Of a DNA stretch of 64,000 nt, positions 25,679-33,804 are shown one piece after another; the stretch's first letter is position 1, and every line of letters begins with the position of its first letter. The DNA is from an uncultured Bartonella sp. Its GTDB lineage: Bacteria; Pseudomonadota; Alphaproteobacteria; Rhizobiales; Rhizobiaceae. The stretch spans positions 124,001 to 188,000 of the forward strand of contig NZ_CAMLFE010000005.1 in NCBI RefSeq assembly GCF_946479275.1, given 5' to 3'. The notes under the pieces are model-generated. The model ran no database searches. It was given only the letters and a program-made list of their open reading frames with translations, and was not told the origin of the DNA. A program made the translations under genes and the position numbers.

Positions 25679-26815
25679 CCCGCCCATCCCTCGCCTGTTT
25701 TTAAACAAACACCATAAGCTTCAATATTTTTAACGGGAGAATCTTAAAAAAATGACATGAATAATGTCAACATTTTTCATGTTGACATGTGTCGAGTTTA
25801 TGATAATGGCGAATCGTTAGACGGTTAAGATTTTGTTGTTTTTAGGGTTGTTCTTTAAGATTTATATTTTTTAAAAAAACGGATAGTTGTCGTGAAAAAT
25901 CAAAGTTGAACCGGAAATTTAATTGGAAGAACAAAAATATCGTCAAAATTACCCGCGAAATCACGGATTTTTTAAATGAATGTTACTTCCAATCGGAACA
26001 ACATGAAAATGTTAAAGGATGCGTTGCTTGGGCTATTAACCGGAAATGAATAGCCATAGAGAGAAGGAAATATAGCGGCCAACCAAACATTTTGAATATA
26101 AACCTCGGGTTCATCAGACGGCAAAGGCTCTTGCATCAACAAGACGAGCGTTAAAGCAAACGGTGTTTTGAAAGATCAGGAGACAAGGAATAAATTATCA
26201 GTGCATTTAACTGAAAAGATAACGTGTCAGCACCTTTGGCAGAAAATAGTCAGGTAACGGCAGTCAAGCATCAGTAATACGAGCGTAAAAACATTCAGTT
26301 GCCGATGATCGGCCTTACCAATCAGACATTTAAAAATTATGTCCCTGACAAGTTCCATGCGGTGTGAAGAAATCCGGCAATGGGAACTTTTGTGCAAGCT
26401 AATCGGGTAGCAATAAATCACACGCATCGAGAAATGCGACGCCAGAAAATCAGGCATTGAAAAATCAGATTGGGAGAAAATCTGCCAAGGCGATGTGTGT
26501 TAGAAATAATCGTGTCGCGATAAATAACGCATCAAGAAATGCAGTGTAAGAAAATCATCTTGCCAAAAATGCTTTTTCATCAGACCGGTCAACGAACAGT
26601 TTCCGTACAATCAAATCACAAGCAAAAATATGGGCCTTAAAACAATCAGACTTGAAAATATCGGCCTTTAAATGAATGATCGGCGATATGAAAATTTTGG
26701 TCTTCATTATGCTGTTTGATGATATTTCCTCGATTATCCGGCTCAAATGTCAGCCTTGGATAAACATAAGCATTTGACATATCGATGCTTTTGGCACCTA
26801 TTTTATGCCAATTTT
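25679..26815. other. 1.1-kb ORF-poor region in the immunity block
   Basis: Apart from the operator array at 25753-25797, this stretch has no supported gene. It contains diverged direct repeats: CGCATCGAGAAATGC near 26423 recurs as CGCATCAAGAAATGC near 26528, each followed by AGAAAATCA, and ATCAGAC words recur at 26112, 26331 and 26648. It looks like decayed or slippage-derived DNA, or an unrecognised RNA. Confidence 0.4.
25753..25797. promoter_or_regulatory. Overlapping TGACA-type operator array
   Basis: TGACAT-N5-ATGTCA (25753-25769) is a perfect inverted repeat. It overlaps TGTCAACAT-N5-ATGTTGACA (25765-25787), also perfect, and a further degenerate pair continues to TGTCGA. The array is 75-120 bp upstream of the 25678 start, and its half-sites recur before the 27559 repressor and at 33543-33570. 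TTGACA also resembles a -35 box, so operator and promoter may overlap. Confidence 0.55.
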
Positions 26816-27559
26816 TTAGCGCGTAAAACGGCCGATATAGCGGCCAAGAATGGTGATTTCGCTTAAATTCAGAATGCGTGGTTTGTGGTGGGGATTATCC
26901 GATATGACCTCAACCTCGATTTCATCCGCACCAGGGCGAGAGACAACTTCCAAACGCTTGATGATAACGCCGCCAAGCTCGTCAGCCAGCGCATAAATTC
27001 CCGGTGGTGACGGAACACGGTGCGATATGTCGATAAACACCGCGTCGCCATCATGAATGGTGGGCGACATGCTGTCACCATAAGCGGGAAGAACGGCAAC
27101 ATTGGACGCGACAACATTGAGTTTTGCCAACAGGCTTTCCGGTAAACGCCAAAAATCCCGTATCACTTCTGTAGAAATCTGAACAGCATTCTTGGCACCA
27201 TTGACGATCATAATTTCCCCGCCGGCCCCCATGCCTGCCTTGACATCAATTTCGGGAATTTCACCGTCTTTTAACTGCAACCTTGTTTTGACATCGCTCT
27301 CGATACGCTCGGGAATATCGGGATCAAAACTCGATACGATCTTGTGTTTTGCGCCATTTTCACCTGTCAAAAGATAGGATGCGCTCACGCCGAATTTGCG
27401 GCCATAAATTGCCGCCTCTTCAGGCCCGAATTCATTCTGCCCGTTTTCGTGCGCCCGATAGGTCGAATGGCTCACGCCAATTGCATCCGCAGCTTTCGTT
27501 GCAGATGAAAAGCCCGCTTTCAGCCGTGCTTCGCGCAATCTTTGTCCCATGGTGTCCAT
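26816..27559 (-). CDS. CI-like phage repressor with intact S24 auto-protease domain
   Basis: The protein is 247 residues from the ATG at 27559. The HTH (ATKAADAIGVSHSTYRAHE) is followed by an S24 domain with the canonical GDSMSPTIHDGD (Ser163, AGC) and the Lys region VIIKRLEV, so it should be cleavable during an SOS response. It is the best candidate for the true prophage repressor. Its HTH is closely similar in style to HTH 1 of the repressor at 23184. Four in-frame starts (27595, 27568, 27559, 27550) exist and none has a good ribosome site; 27559 and 27550 keep the operator-like palindromes outside or at the edge of the gene. Confidence 0.9.
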   Translation of the reverse strand: MDTMGQRLREARLKAGFSSATKAADAIGVSHSTYRAHENGQNEFGPEEAAIYGRKFGVSASYLLTGENGAKHKIVSSFDPDIPERIESDVKTRLQLKDGEIPEIDVKAGMGAGGEIMIVNGAKNAVQISTEVIRDFWRLPESLLAKLNVVASNVAVLPAYGDSMSPTIHDGDAVFIDISHRVPSPPGIYALADELGGVIIKRLEVVSRPGADEIEVEVISDNPHHKPRILNLSEITILGRYIGRFTR

Positions 27560-27572
27560 AACATACATTATG
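27557..27572. promoter_or_regulatory. Operator-like palindrome at the repressor start
   Basis: CATAACATACATTATG has perfect CATAA/TTATG arms with a 6-bp spacer and overlaps the likely start of the leftward repressor. An ATGTTGACA at 27594-27602 repeats the arm seen in the 25765-25787 inverted repeat. Confidence 0.45.
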
Positions 27573-27620
27573 TCAGAATAATAAACATAAATCATGTTGA
27601 CAATCTGCTACAAATGATGT

Positions 27621-27660
27621 TGTTATACAACTATACGCTACTTTTGAGTGTATTATAACA
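27621..27660. promoter_or_regulatory. Inverted repeat upstream of the repressor
   Basis: TGTTATA (27621-27627) and TATAACA (27654-27660) are perfect inverted arms 26 bp apart, in AT-rich DNA upstream of the repressor gene. They may mark operator sites for the divergent lytic promoter. Confidence 0.4.
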
Positions 27661-27771
27661 TTATTAGTGTTTAAAAGTGGCGGGTAAAAGATGGAAGGTG
27701 CAGTGCGCGCTTTCCTGCAAGTTTTTTAGACGGCGTATTTGCCATGTTTCGGGGTGGAACAAATGGACAAA

Positions 27772-27843
27772 TCAGATATTGGCGTGTTGTCAGATATTGG
27801 CGCATTGTCAGATATTGGCGTATTGTCAGATATTGGCGTGTCA
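27772..27843 (+). repeat. Four tandem 18-bp repeats, iteron-like
   Basis: TCAGATATTGGCGTGTTG at 27772 is followed by three near copies at 27790, 27808 and 27826; changes are confined to the last five positions. Unit size and copy number resemble initiator-binding iterons of lambdoid origins, and the replication gene is about 1 kb downstream. The origin role is an inference. Confidence 0.8.
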
Positions 27844-28176
27844 CGATTATTCGACACCGATATTTTGCATGAAATACAACCGTTGACCTGCTTTAACCGC
27901 AAGCCCGCACTGTTGACTTGGCCTTTAGAAGCTTCAACCGAAATACCAGCAACAGATGATGAAGGCGCATTAAAAAGCATTTTACAAAGCGCACAGGTCT
28001 TGAAATACCAATCTTGCGCTGCGCCTTCTTCCGGCAGTTTCAAAAAGCTGTTTGAAAATGCTGGTGGAAGCACCTGTTGCGGGCAGAAGGTGCTTGCGCC
28101 CCGTTCATTATGCCGAACGTTTTTATGCAGCTCGTCTTCTTTAGCCCGATCTTTTTTTAAGAAAAGCAAATTATAC

Positions 28177-28470
28177 TTATTCGGCTTTGGCTCTGTCGGA
28201 AGCACTATCATCCGGCGAGCCTGCACCTTCTGCAGAAGCCTTTCTGGCATTGGTATTTTCGAGTGTCACATCATATTTCTGCGGCTCGGCAAGGAAATTT
28301 TCCGGTTTGCCGACAGCGATCATACATTTGGCGAAAAGCGGCAGAACATCCTTGCTATCAATCGTATTTTCAGAAGCACCGGCAATAATACTGAACAAAC
28401 GGAATGCGACTTCTTCCGGTGTGGCTGCTGCATTGACAGTTGCAGATCTGATCGGGTTAATAACGGGCAT
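28177..28470 (-). CDS. Small unrecognised phage protein, leftward
   Basis: The protein is 97 residues from the ATG at 28470, which has a clear AAAGGA ribosome site. An Ala-rich helical region (TVNAAATPEEVAFRLFSIIAG, SKDVLPLFAKCMIAVG) is followed by an acidic, probably disordered tail. No family is recognised. It is the only gene in this interval with a proper start, so I prefer it to the long rightward frame that covers it. It may be an early regulatory protein of the immunity region. Confidence 0.62.
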   Translation of the reverse strand: MPVINPIRSATVNAAATPEEVAFRLFSIIAGASENTIDSKDVLPLFAKCMIAVGKPENFLAEPQKYDVTLENTNARKASAEGAGSPDDSASDRAKAE

Positions 28471-28719
28471 TCTTTTTCCTTTGTCTTTCATCAATCACTT
28501 GATGAAATAGTTAAACAACTTGTTGTTTTTATCAAGGCAATAGCAATCGCCATTTTTAAACCGGTGAGCCTTTCTGCTTTCGGGAAAAGGCTTTGTTTGA
28601 GCGCACCTTTTTTTGCCCGTGCAGGACAACAAAGATCAAACCGAATTTTTAAAAGCATTGTTTCGAGCGCAACAAAAGTCTGCTTGTCCGCAAAAAGCGT
28701 AACCGGAAAAATCAAAGAT

Positions 28720-28860
28720 ATGACCCGAAAAAGCAAGGCTTTGGCACTTCAAGGTGGAAGCGTTTTTGAAGCCGGTTTTTCTCCAGAATTATTGGAATTT
28801 TTTGCGCGTCAATTGTGCAGCCAACCAACATTTTCCAAGGCAGAGAAGAGAGTTTTATAA
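28720..28860 (+). CDS. Possible 46-residue leader gene before the replication gene
   Basis: The frame runs from ATG 28720 to TAA at 28858-28860, one base before the replication-gene ATG. It encodes a basic start (MTRKSKALAL) and a helical middle (FSPELLEFFARQL). GGAAAAAT precedes the ATG at a loose spacing. Tight spacing suggests translational coupling to the replication gene, but its shortness makes it uncertain. Confidence 0.42.
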   Translation: MTRKSKALALQGGSVFEAGFSPELLEFFARQLCSQPTFSKAEKRVL

Positions 28861-28861
28861 A

Positions 28862-29869
28862 ATGGATTCGTCAACACTACGCCGCCTTGCCGGTTTGAAC
28901 CTTTCTACCGAACAAATGTCGGCCATTCTGGAACTTCTTGCCGATATTGACGAGCGGGAAGACTTGCGCCGTGCCCGTACACGCGAGCGTGTGCGCCGTT
29001 TCAGGCTGACACGGAAAAACAATGTAACGTTACAAGAGGAAAATTGTAACGGCGAGGAAACATTACCCCTTTCCCCTAAAAGAAAGGTTCCCCCACACCC
29101 CCTTAAAGAAAATAACCCCTTTCCCGCTTTCTCTGAAACATCTTCTGATGCGCTTGTCGAAGAACCAACAGACAAAAAAAGCGGGCATGGTTTCTCCCCT
29201 TGCGGGATTAAAAATTTATCGGAACTTCCCGCAGGGTGCGAGCCGGAGAAAGCTTGTTCTTTTGCGGAGAGTTTGCCTAAAGCCAAGGCTTGTTCCTTTT
29301 CTGAAAATTCAGCTTTTGCTCAAGCGAAAAGTGCATCACTTTCAGAAATCACGGGAACGATGTCTCTGGCTGAAAAGGATGACGTTTCGGGCGCAATTTC
29401 AGCTTCCGTCATAAGTGCGGGCGTGCCGCTTTTGCCTTCACCTTCAGAAATTTTTGGAAGCCGGAATTTTGGAAAAAACGAAGTTCCAGAGCTTGCAATA
29501 AGCCGCCCTAAAAAACGGGGGTTTGAAGCCGAATTTCATGAAATTTTCTGGCCTGCTTTCCCGAACAAATGTGGCAAGCCGAAAGCGCTAACGGCGTTTT
29601 TGAAAGCGCGCAAAAAAGACAGTCTTGCCGCCATTATGGCGGGGCTTCAACGCTATATCGCCGACAAGCCGCCCGACCGCCCCTGGCTTAACCCGACAAC
29701 GTTTCTCAATCAGGAACGCTGGAATGACCAACCTGCCCCCGTTCTGGAGCGAAAAAATGCAAAATTTAAATATGATAAAAGATCGACTGCCAGAAAAGTT
29801 ACCGATGCGATGGCCCGCCTCGCACCTCGATTTGACGCTTACCAAACTCGTTTCCCTCACGACAGGTGA
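28862..29869 (+). CDS. Phage replication initiation protein (O-like / replisome organiser type)
   Basis: The protein is 335 residues from the ATG at 28862 (AGAGAAGAGAG upstream). The N-terminus (LRRLAGLNLSTEQMSAILELLADI) and a basic segment (RERVRRFRLTR) are typical of alphaproteobacterial phage replication proteins. Residues 70-235 are a low-complexity linker. The C-terminal domain (EIFWPAFPNKCGKPKALTAF, RPWLNPTTFLNQERW) is the family signature shared with helix-loader or primosome-type proteins. It probably binds the origin and recruits host helicase. It is the first clear rightward early gene after the iteron-like repeats. Confidence 0.78.
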   Translation: MDSSTLRRLAGLNLSTEQMSAILELLADIDEREDLRRARTRERVRRFRLTRKNNVTLQEENCNGEETLPLSPKRKVPPHPLKENNPFPAFSETSSDALVEEPTDKKSGHGFSPCGIKNLSELPAGCEPEKACSFAESLPKAKACSFSENSAFAQAKSASLSEITGTMSLAEKDDVSGAISASVISAGVPLLPSPSEIFGSRNFGKNEVPELAISRPKKRGFEAEFHEIFWPAFPNKCGKPKALTAFLKARKKDSLAAIMAGLQRYIADKPPDRPWLNPTTFLNQERWNDQPAPVLERKNAKFKYDKRSTARKVTDAMARLAPRFDAYQTRFPHDR

Positions 29870-30410
29870 AGGCTTTCCGCCCCGCTTCAAAGCGGGAAAG
29901 AAACCGACAAACGCCCAAATTGCAACAATCAGGCACACGCTTGAGGAAGCAAAAAACACACTTTTAAAAAAGGCGCGAAGCGACGAAATCATGGACCAGT
30001 TTTTGCTGCTTTCAGGCGGTATGCGCCTGCCGCGTGATATAGACGGGGAAAGTGCTGCCAAATCCTATATGATTGCGCTTTCCGGCTTTTCAAGCTTTGC
30101 CATTATGCAGTCGGTGCTTTTGATTATTCGCGGCAAGGCGGAAGGCTTCAACAAAACCTTCATGCCGACAGCGCCGGAACTCGCCGCTTTTTGCGAACAT
30201 ATCGAAAAAACAGAATGGTTGAAAATCGACCATGTGGAACGGCTTTTAAGAGCCGGTGAGGAAGAACCAAACGACGTTTTAATTCCGGAAGCGCGGAAAG
30301 AAAAACTGACCTTTCACCACCAAACCACCACCGCAAGCGGAAAACAAACAACAGAACATAAAAACATGGCAACACGCTTCCCGCAGGCAAAAGAAATGCG
30401 CGTTCAATGA
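29724..30410 (+). CDS. Unrecognised phage early protein, possibly a replication partner
   Basis: The protein is 228 residues from the ATG at 29724, which has AGGA eight bases upstream but overlaps the replication gene by 146 bp; later ATGs at 29757 and 29769 would shorten the overlap. The body is helical (ATIRHTLEEAKNTLLKKARS, SYMIALSGFSSFAIMQSVLLII, KIDHVERLLRAGEEE). No family is recognised. Its position right after the initiator suggests a helicase-loader-like or accessory replication role, by context only. Confidence 0.68.
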   Translation: MTNLPPFWSEKMQNLNMIKDRLPEKLPMRWPASHLDLTLTKLVSLTTGEGFPPRFKAGKKPTNAQIATIRHTLEEAKNTLLKKARSDEIMDQFLLLSGGMRLPRDIDGESAAKSYMIALSGFSSFAIMQSVLLIIRGKAEGFNKTFMPTAPELAAFCEHIEKTEWLKIDHVERLLRAGEEEPNDVLIPEARKEKLTFHHQTTTASGKQTTEHKNMATRFPQAKEMRVQ

Positions 30411-30428
30411 AACCGGATGAAACGGAAT

Positions 30429-30491
30429 GGGACAATGTGGGACGAGATGGGACGACATGGGACGACGTAAGACAGTGTGACGGTATGGGAC
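30429..30491 (+). repeat. Degenerate 10-bp repeats (GGGACGACAT type)
   Basis: GGGACAATGT, GGGACGAGAT, GGGACGACAT and GGGACGACGT follow one another, ending in a GGTATGGGACAT variant. They lie in the 194-bp gap before the next gene and could be slippage products or protein-binding sites. Confidence 0.6.
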
Positions 30492-30604
30492 ATTTATGAA
30501 AAGGCCAATGGTTTTTTCGGGCGGCAAAACGCGAACCACAAGATTTCAAACAGCAACACTTCAAACAACAACGCGATAAAAAGCGATCATGAAAGGCTTT
30601 AACC

Positions 30605-31210
30605 ATGCAGGAAGTTGAAATTATCAGATTGAAAGCCCGTTCAAAAGCAGGCAAACTCCGGCCCAAGCGCGGGCGCGGAAGGCCACGTATCGAAGGTATT
30701 GCGCGCGAACCGAATGGCAGGCGCAGCCGCGCAAAAAAACCGCGCGAGGCGATTGACCGTCTAGCCATTTTGATGCGTGCAAAGCACACAGGCCTTTCCG
30801 AAAAACAGGCAAAAGACCCGCGCGCTTCCACCTATATCGGCAGGCTTTTTTTGGCCGGTCCCGAATGCGGCGGCATTAGCGAAGACCAGTACAATGCCGC
30901 GCTAAAATTTATCGAGGTTGATAATAATTATAAAAAGGCACTGCTTTCGCCTGCCGCCTATTACGACGATTTTAACAGCACGCCCAATCCCGAACTTTAT
31001 GAAGCGTTTTGCAAGCGTGCCAAAAAGCAATATCTTGCCGCGAGGGAAGCCATTCAGGAAGCGCAATTCGATAACAGAATTGATAACCTTTATGCCGCCT
31101 TGCAATATATCGTGCTGGAAGATCTCGAATTGCCGCACCTTGTCGGCGCAACAAGGCTTGTGCTCAATGCGCTAAACCGGCATTTTTTCCTTGCCAATAA
31201 AGGTCATTAA
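30605..31210 (+). CDS. Phage protein with AT-hook-like basic motif
   Basis: The protein is 201 residues. Residues 19-33 (RPKRGRGRPRIEG) contain an AT-hook core GRGRPR inside a strongly basic N-terminus, suggesting minor-groove DNA binding. The rest is helical and includes ISEDQYNAALKFIEVDNNYKKAL and YAALQYIVLEDLELPHLVGATRLVLNAL as separate segments. Similar proteins occur near the replication modules of alphaproteobacterial prophages without known function. AAGG lies upstream of the ATG. It is the last gene of the early rightward group; an inverted repeat overlaps its stop codon. Confidence 0.75.
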   Translation: MQEVEIIRLKARSKAGKLRPKRGRGRPRIEGIAREPNGRRSRAKKPREAIDRLAILMRAKHTGLSEKQAKDPRASTYIGRLFLAGPECGGISEDQYNAALKFIEVDNNYKKALLSPAAYYDDFNSTPNPELYEAFCKRAKKQYLAAREAIQEAQFDNRIDNLYAALQYIVLEDLELPHLVGATRLVLNALNRHFFLANKGH

Positions 31211-31225
31211 ATTTTTAATGACCTT
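31200..31225. repeat. Perfect inverted repeat overlapping a stop codon
   Basis: Arms AAGGTCATTAA (31200-31210) and TTAATGACCTT (31215-31225) are separated by ATTT. The TAA stop of the preceding gene lies in the left arm. There is no T-run after the stem, so it may be an mRNA-end stabiliser or a binding site rather than a standard terminator. Confidence 0.7.
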
Positions 31226-31619
31226 GATGGCGCAACGGGAATTCTATTTTTCAAACGGGGTTTCTTGGGTGGCGAGACATTCATATTGCGAGAAGGAATT
31301 TTATGATTTTGTTACAATTCTGTTATGCGGCGGGAAAGACGATCTTTGTAGATAGGTCTGTTTTTAGCTGCGGCTATAGCCTAAAAGAGTAAACTCGGCT
31401 TGCAATTTTTGAGAGGCGGCACCCGTCAAATCGGAAGTTTGGACTGCTTCTTTTATTCCGACCTTTAACACTAGTTTTAGAAGGCAGGCACTCCCCTGCC
31501 TTTTCTTTTACACCTTGCACAATTTATCACCGTGCGATGGCAGGAAAAACGAAAACTGGCAAGATAACCGCTTGCCTTGCGGTGATAGAGATAGCAACGA
31601 TTTACACTTTACCGGAAAT
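31226..31619. other. Intergenic region between early genes and the accessory membrane gene
   Basis: No gene is supported in this stretch. GGCAGGCACTCCCCTGCC at 31482-31499 is a hairpin (GGCAGG/CCTGCC) followed by TTTTCTTTT, and would serve as a rightward terminator. Confidence 0.5.
31482..31508 (+). terminator. Rho-independent terminator candidate of the early operon
   Basis: GGCAGG pairs with CCTGCC around a short loop and is followed by a T-rich tract. It lies about 270 bp after the last early gene and faces the leftward accessory gene. Confidence 0.5.
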
Positions 31620-33278
31620 TCAATTATTTTTATAAGCACGTGACTGTTTGCGTTTATTTTTTTTCGGAGGCGAAAAATGCATACTAGGGTAATCCTTAAA
31701 TTCTTGCTCAAATTGCTCTTTTGAAGTAATTTCGATCAAGAACTTACCTTGTATTTCTTTATTGAAACCTTCGGGTTCATGACCTGAATAATAATAGCAA
31801 TTTTTAAAGACCTGTTCTCCACTTAAATTTAATTCTCGAAAGGCAGCATCATTCCACGACGGACAATCGCTAAAATCACATAACAAAAACTTACTAACCC
31901 GCGGGCTAGCAATTGACCAATATTCATCGGGTACATAATTTAACAAACTTATTTTGTTCGTCGAAAAGTCTTTCACTTGAATAAAACATGAAACATTAAG
32001 TCGTCCAATCTTGCAATTGGTAATTTTACAATTCCACACTGAAACATTATTTATAAATATAGTTTTTGGTACATTAACAATAGCGTTTTTTTCATTTACA
32101 AAAAGAGCACCTCCACCTTCAAAACTACAATTAATAAATGCAATTTTCCCGTCGTTTTTTGTTTGAATACCATATAGTAATACGTGCGGACTAATTGAAA
32201 ACTCAATATATACGATATATAAACTTTTTATTTCAATAGATTCTAAATAACTATTTTTAGCATCGCTACTCGATATGTATATAAGTTCGATAATTACAAA
32301 TTTATCAGGATTATTCCCGACCAGATCATCAGCATAATGAATCGCTCGCATTCGGACTTTATTTTCTATTGTGACATCACTGGCGGTCAAAATAAAATCT
32401 GCTATCAAATCAAATGCTTCTTTTCTGAGAGATCCTTCAGGGTCACTTGCAACTGCATTCAAAAAGGAAAGACCTGTATATTTTTGCGCGTCATTTTCGC
32501 TACTTAAAAGTTTTGATGCTTCTGCGATAAGCTGGGCAGTATCACGCCGTTTTGCCATTGCAATTTCATTGTCATGACGTTTGCCATCCTGCTTCTTTTC
32601 TTCTAGCTCGATTGATTTGTTCTTTGTCGCTTTGGCAGCCCAGAAAAAAGTAACAAGACCGGCAGTGGCGAGGGCTACATTTTTTATGTCAATGCCACCG
32701 AAAAAGGTTGAATTGTCGCCACCGGGATAAAAATAGAGAAAAGCAATCGTCCCGAACAGTGTGCCGAGAATTAAAGTGACGTTCAAAACATCAATAGCAA
32801 AACGGTTGCTTGCAAAATCGACACTTTGGCGAATATCTGCATTTTTCGACGGGAAAAAGGCTGCATTAATCCAGCTATTCAGAGCCACGAATAAAAGTGT
32901 TGCAACAATTGCAACCAAGGAAATAACTTTCAATCTATATTGAAAGTCCTGAAAGGGATAAAAAACCGAGAGGCAAAGGAAAACAATACATAAAATAGTC
33001 GAACCGAGAAGCGCAAGCCAGTTTGTTTCTTTCGTAATGGTTGCGGGAAGCAAAATCAGTATGTCTGCCAAAACGACAAATAAGAAAATGCCCACCCCAA
33101 GAATGTTGTTACTTGTTTCGAGAAAAAAATAATTCGGAAGAGAGAGAACTATTGCTACAATTAAAAAGAAAATACCAAGCCACAACATGCGCTTTTTAAA
33201 CGCAATGAATTTTTTATCTGCTTCATTTGATTGTTCAAGATTATCGTTCTGTTTATCGGTATTGCTATTTGAAGGCAT
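31620..33278 (-). CDS. Prophage accessory membrane protein with pentapeptide-repeat-like C-terminus
   Basis: The protein is 552 residues. About six hydrophobic segments occupy residues 30-215. A charged coiled-coil-like stretch follows (IELEEKKQDGKRHDNEIAMAKRRD is cytoplasmic in the model), then a helical segment (ASKLLSSENDAQKYTGLSFL, NAVASDPEGS) matching the layout that often precedes pentapeptide repeats. The C-terminal 200 residues hold an irregular right-handed-helix-like region (IAFINCSFEGGGALFVN, VWNCKITNCKIGRLNV) and a basic tail. It is AT-richer than its neighbours and runs against all surrounding phage genes, at the replication/packaging junction. This is the hallmark of a moron. 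Superinfection exclusion or another defence role is plausible but unproven. Confidence 0.78.
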   Translation of the reverse strand: MPSNSNTDKQNDNLEQSNEADKKFIAFKKRMLWLGIFFLIVAIVLSLPNYFFLETSNNILGVGIFLFVVLADILILLPATITKETNWLALLGSTILCIVFLCLSVFYPFQDFQYRLKVISLVAIVATLLFVALNSWINAAFFPSKNADIRQSVDFASNRFAIDVLNVTLILGTLFGTIAFLYFYPGGDNSTFFGGIDIKNVALATAGLVTFFWAAKATKNKSIELEEKKQDGKRHDNEIAMAKRRDTAQLIAEASKLLSSENDAQKYTGLSFLNAVASDPEGSLRKEAFDLIADFILTASDVTIENKVRMRAIHYADDLVGNNPDKFVIIELIYISSSDAKNSYLESIEIKSLYIVYIEFSISPHVLLYGIQTKNDGKIAFINCSFEGGGALFVNEKNAIVNVPKTIFINNVSVWNCKITNCKIGRLNVSCFIQVKDFSTNKISLLNYVPDEYWSIASPRVSKFLLCDFSDCPSWNDAAFRELNLSGEQVFKNCYYYSGHEPEGFNKEIQGKFLIEITSKEQFEQEFKDYPSMHFSPPKKNKRKQSRAYKNN

Positions 33279-33804
33279 TCTTCGCTTTTTCCCCTTCTCT
33301 CACCATAGCGATTTATGCCAAAAGTTCAGACAAAAGCAATGATAGGATGTGATTTTCCCCTTTTTGCAACCGCTATTTGTGGGATGTGTTTGCTTGTCTA
33401 TTGTTTCAAGCTTCCGCAAAAATGAGAAGGGGAAGACAAGGCTGCGGTTTGGTGGCAAAAAGCTTGAAAGGTGCAGGAAAAAGCCGCGCCGTTTTTACGA
33501 AAATAAATTTTTAAATTTCCTATTTATTTTTTTCTTGCAAAAATGTGTCACTAAATATTAACTGACACATACGGCACAAGAAGAATTGTAACTATCGTTT
33601 GGTTGACGTTTATAAATATAAAAAACGTTTTATGATTTTTATCATATTTTAATTATTTGATTGTTTGTCGAATTTGATTTCAGTTTAAAACGATATTATT
33701 TTAAATTACAGAATTTTATTCATTAATATTGCCATTAAGTGTTCATAGCTGTTTTTGAATGCTTTCAAAAAAGCCGGATGAAATAGTTTGAGCCGCAAAA
33801 ATGT
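33279..33804. other. AT-rich intergenic control region before the packaging genes
   Basis: These 526 bp are strongly AT-rich between 33500 and 33720. They contain the inverted repeat at 33543-33570 and no supported ORF. A late or moron promoter is likely here. Confidence 0.45.
33543..33570. promoter_or_regulatory. TGTCA/TGACA operator candidate
   Basis: ATGTGTCA (33543-33550) and TGACACAT (33563-33570) are perfect 8-bp inverted arms around an AT-rich 12-bp centre. The half-site matches those at 25753-25797, suggesting the same repressor binds before the accessory gene and packaging genes. Confidence 0.5.

Larger units (their letters stand above)
27560..28176. other. Control region between repressor and early genes
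   Basis: This stretch holds the operator candidates and the 18-bp repeat array. Long frames are open on both strands because of the repeats, but none has a convincing start. Confidence 0.4.

Noticed and set aside
27772-27843. CRISPR array
   Set aside because: The 18-bp units are directly contiguous with no spacers, and no cas genes are in the window.
27739-28860. Long rightward open frame of 373 codons between the repressor and replication gene
   Set aside because: It runs antisense to a 97-residue gene with a clear ribosome site, is opened by the 18-bp repeats in all frames, and its composition (Cys/Phe/Arg-rich) looks non-coding.
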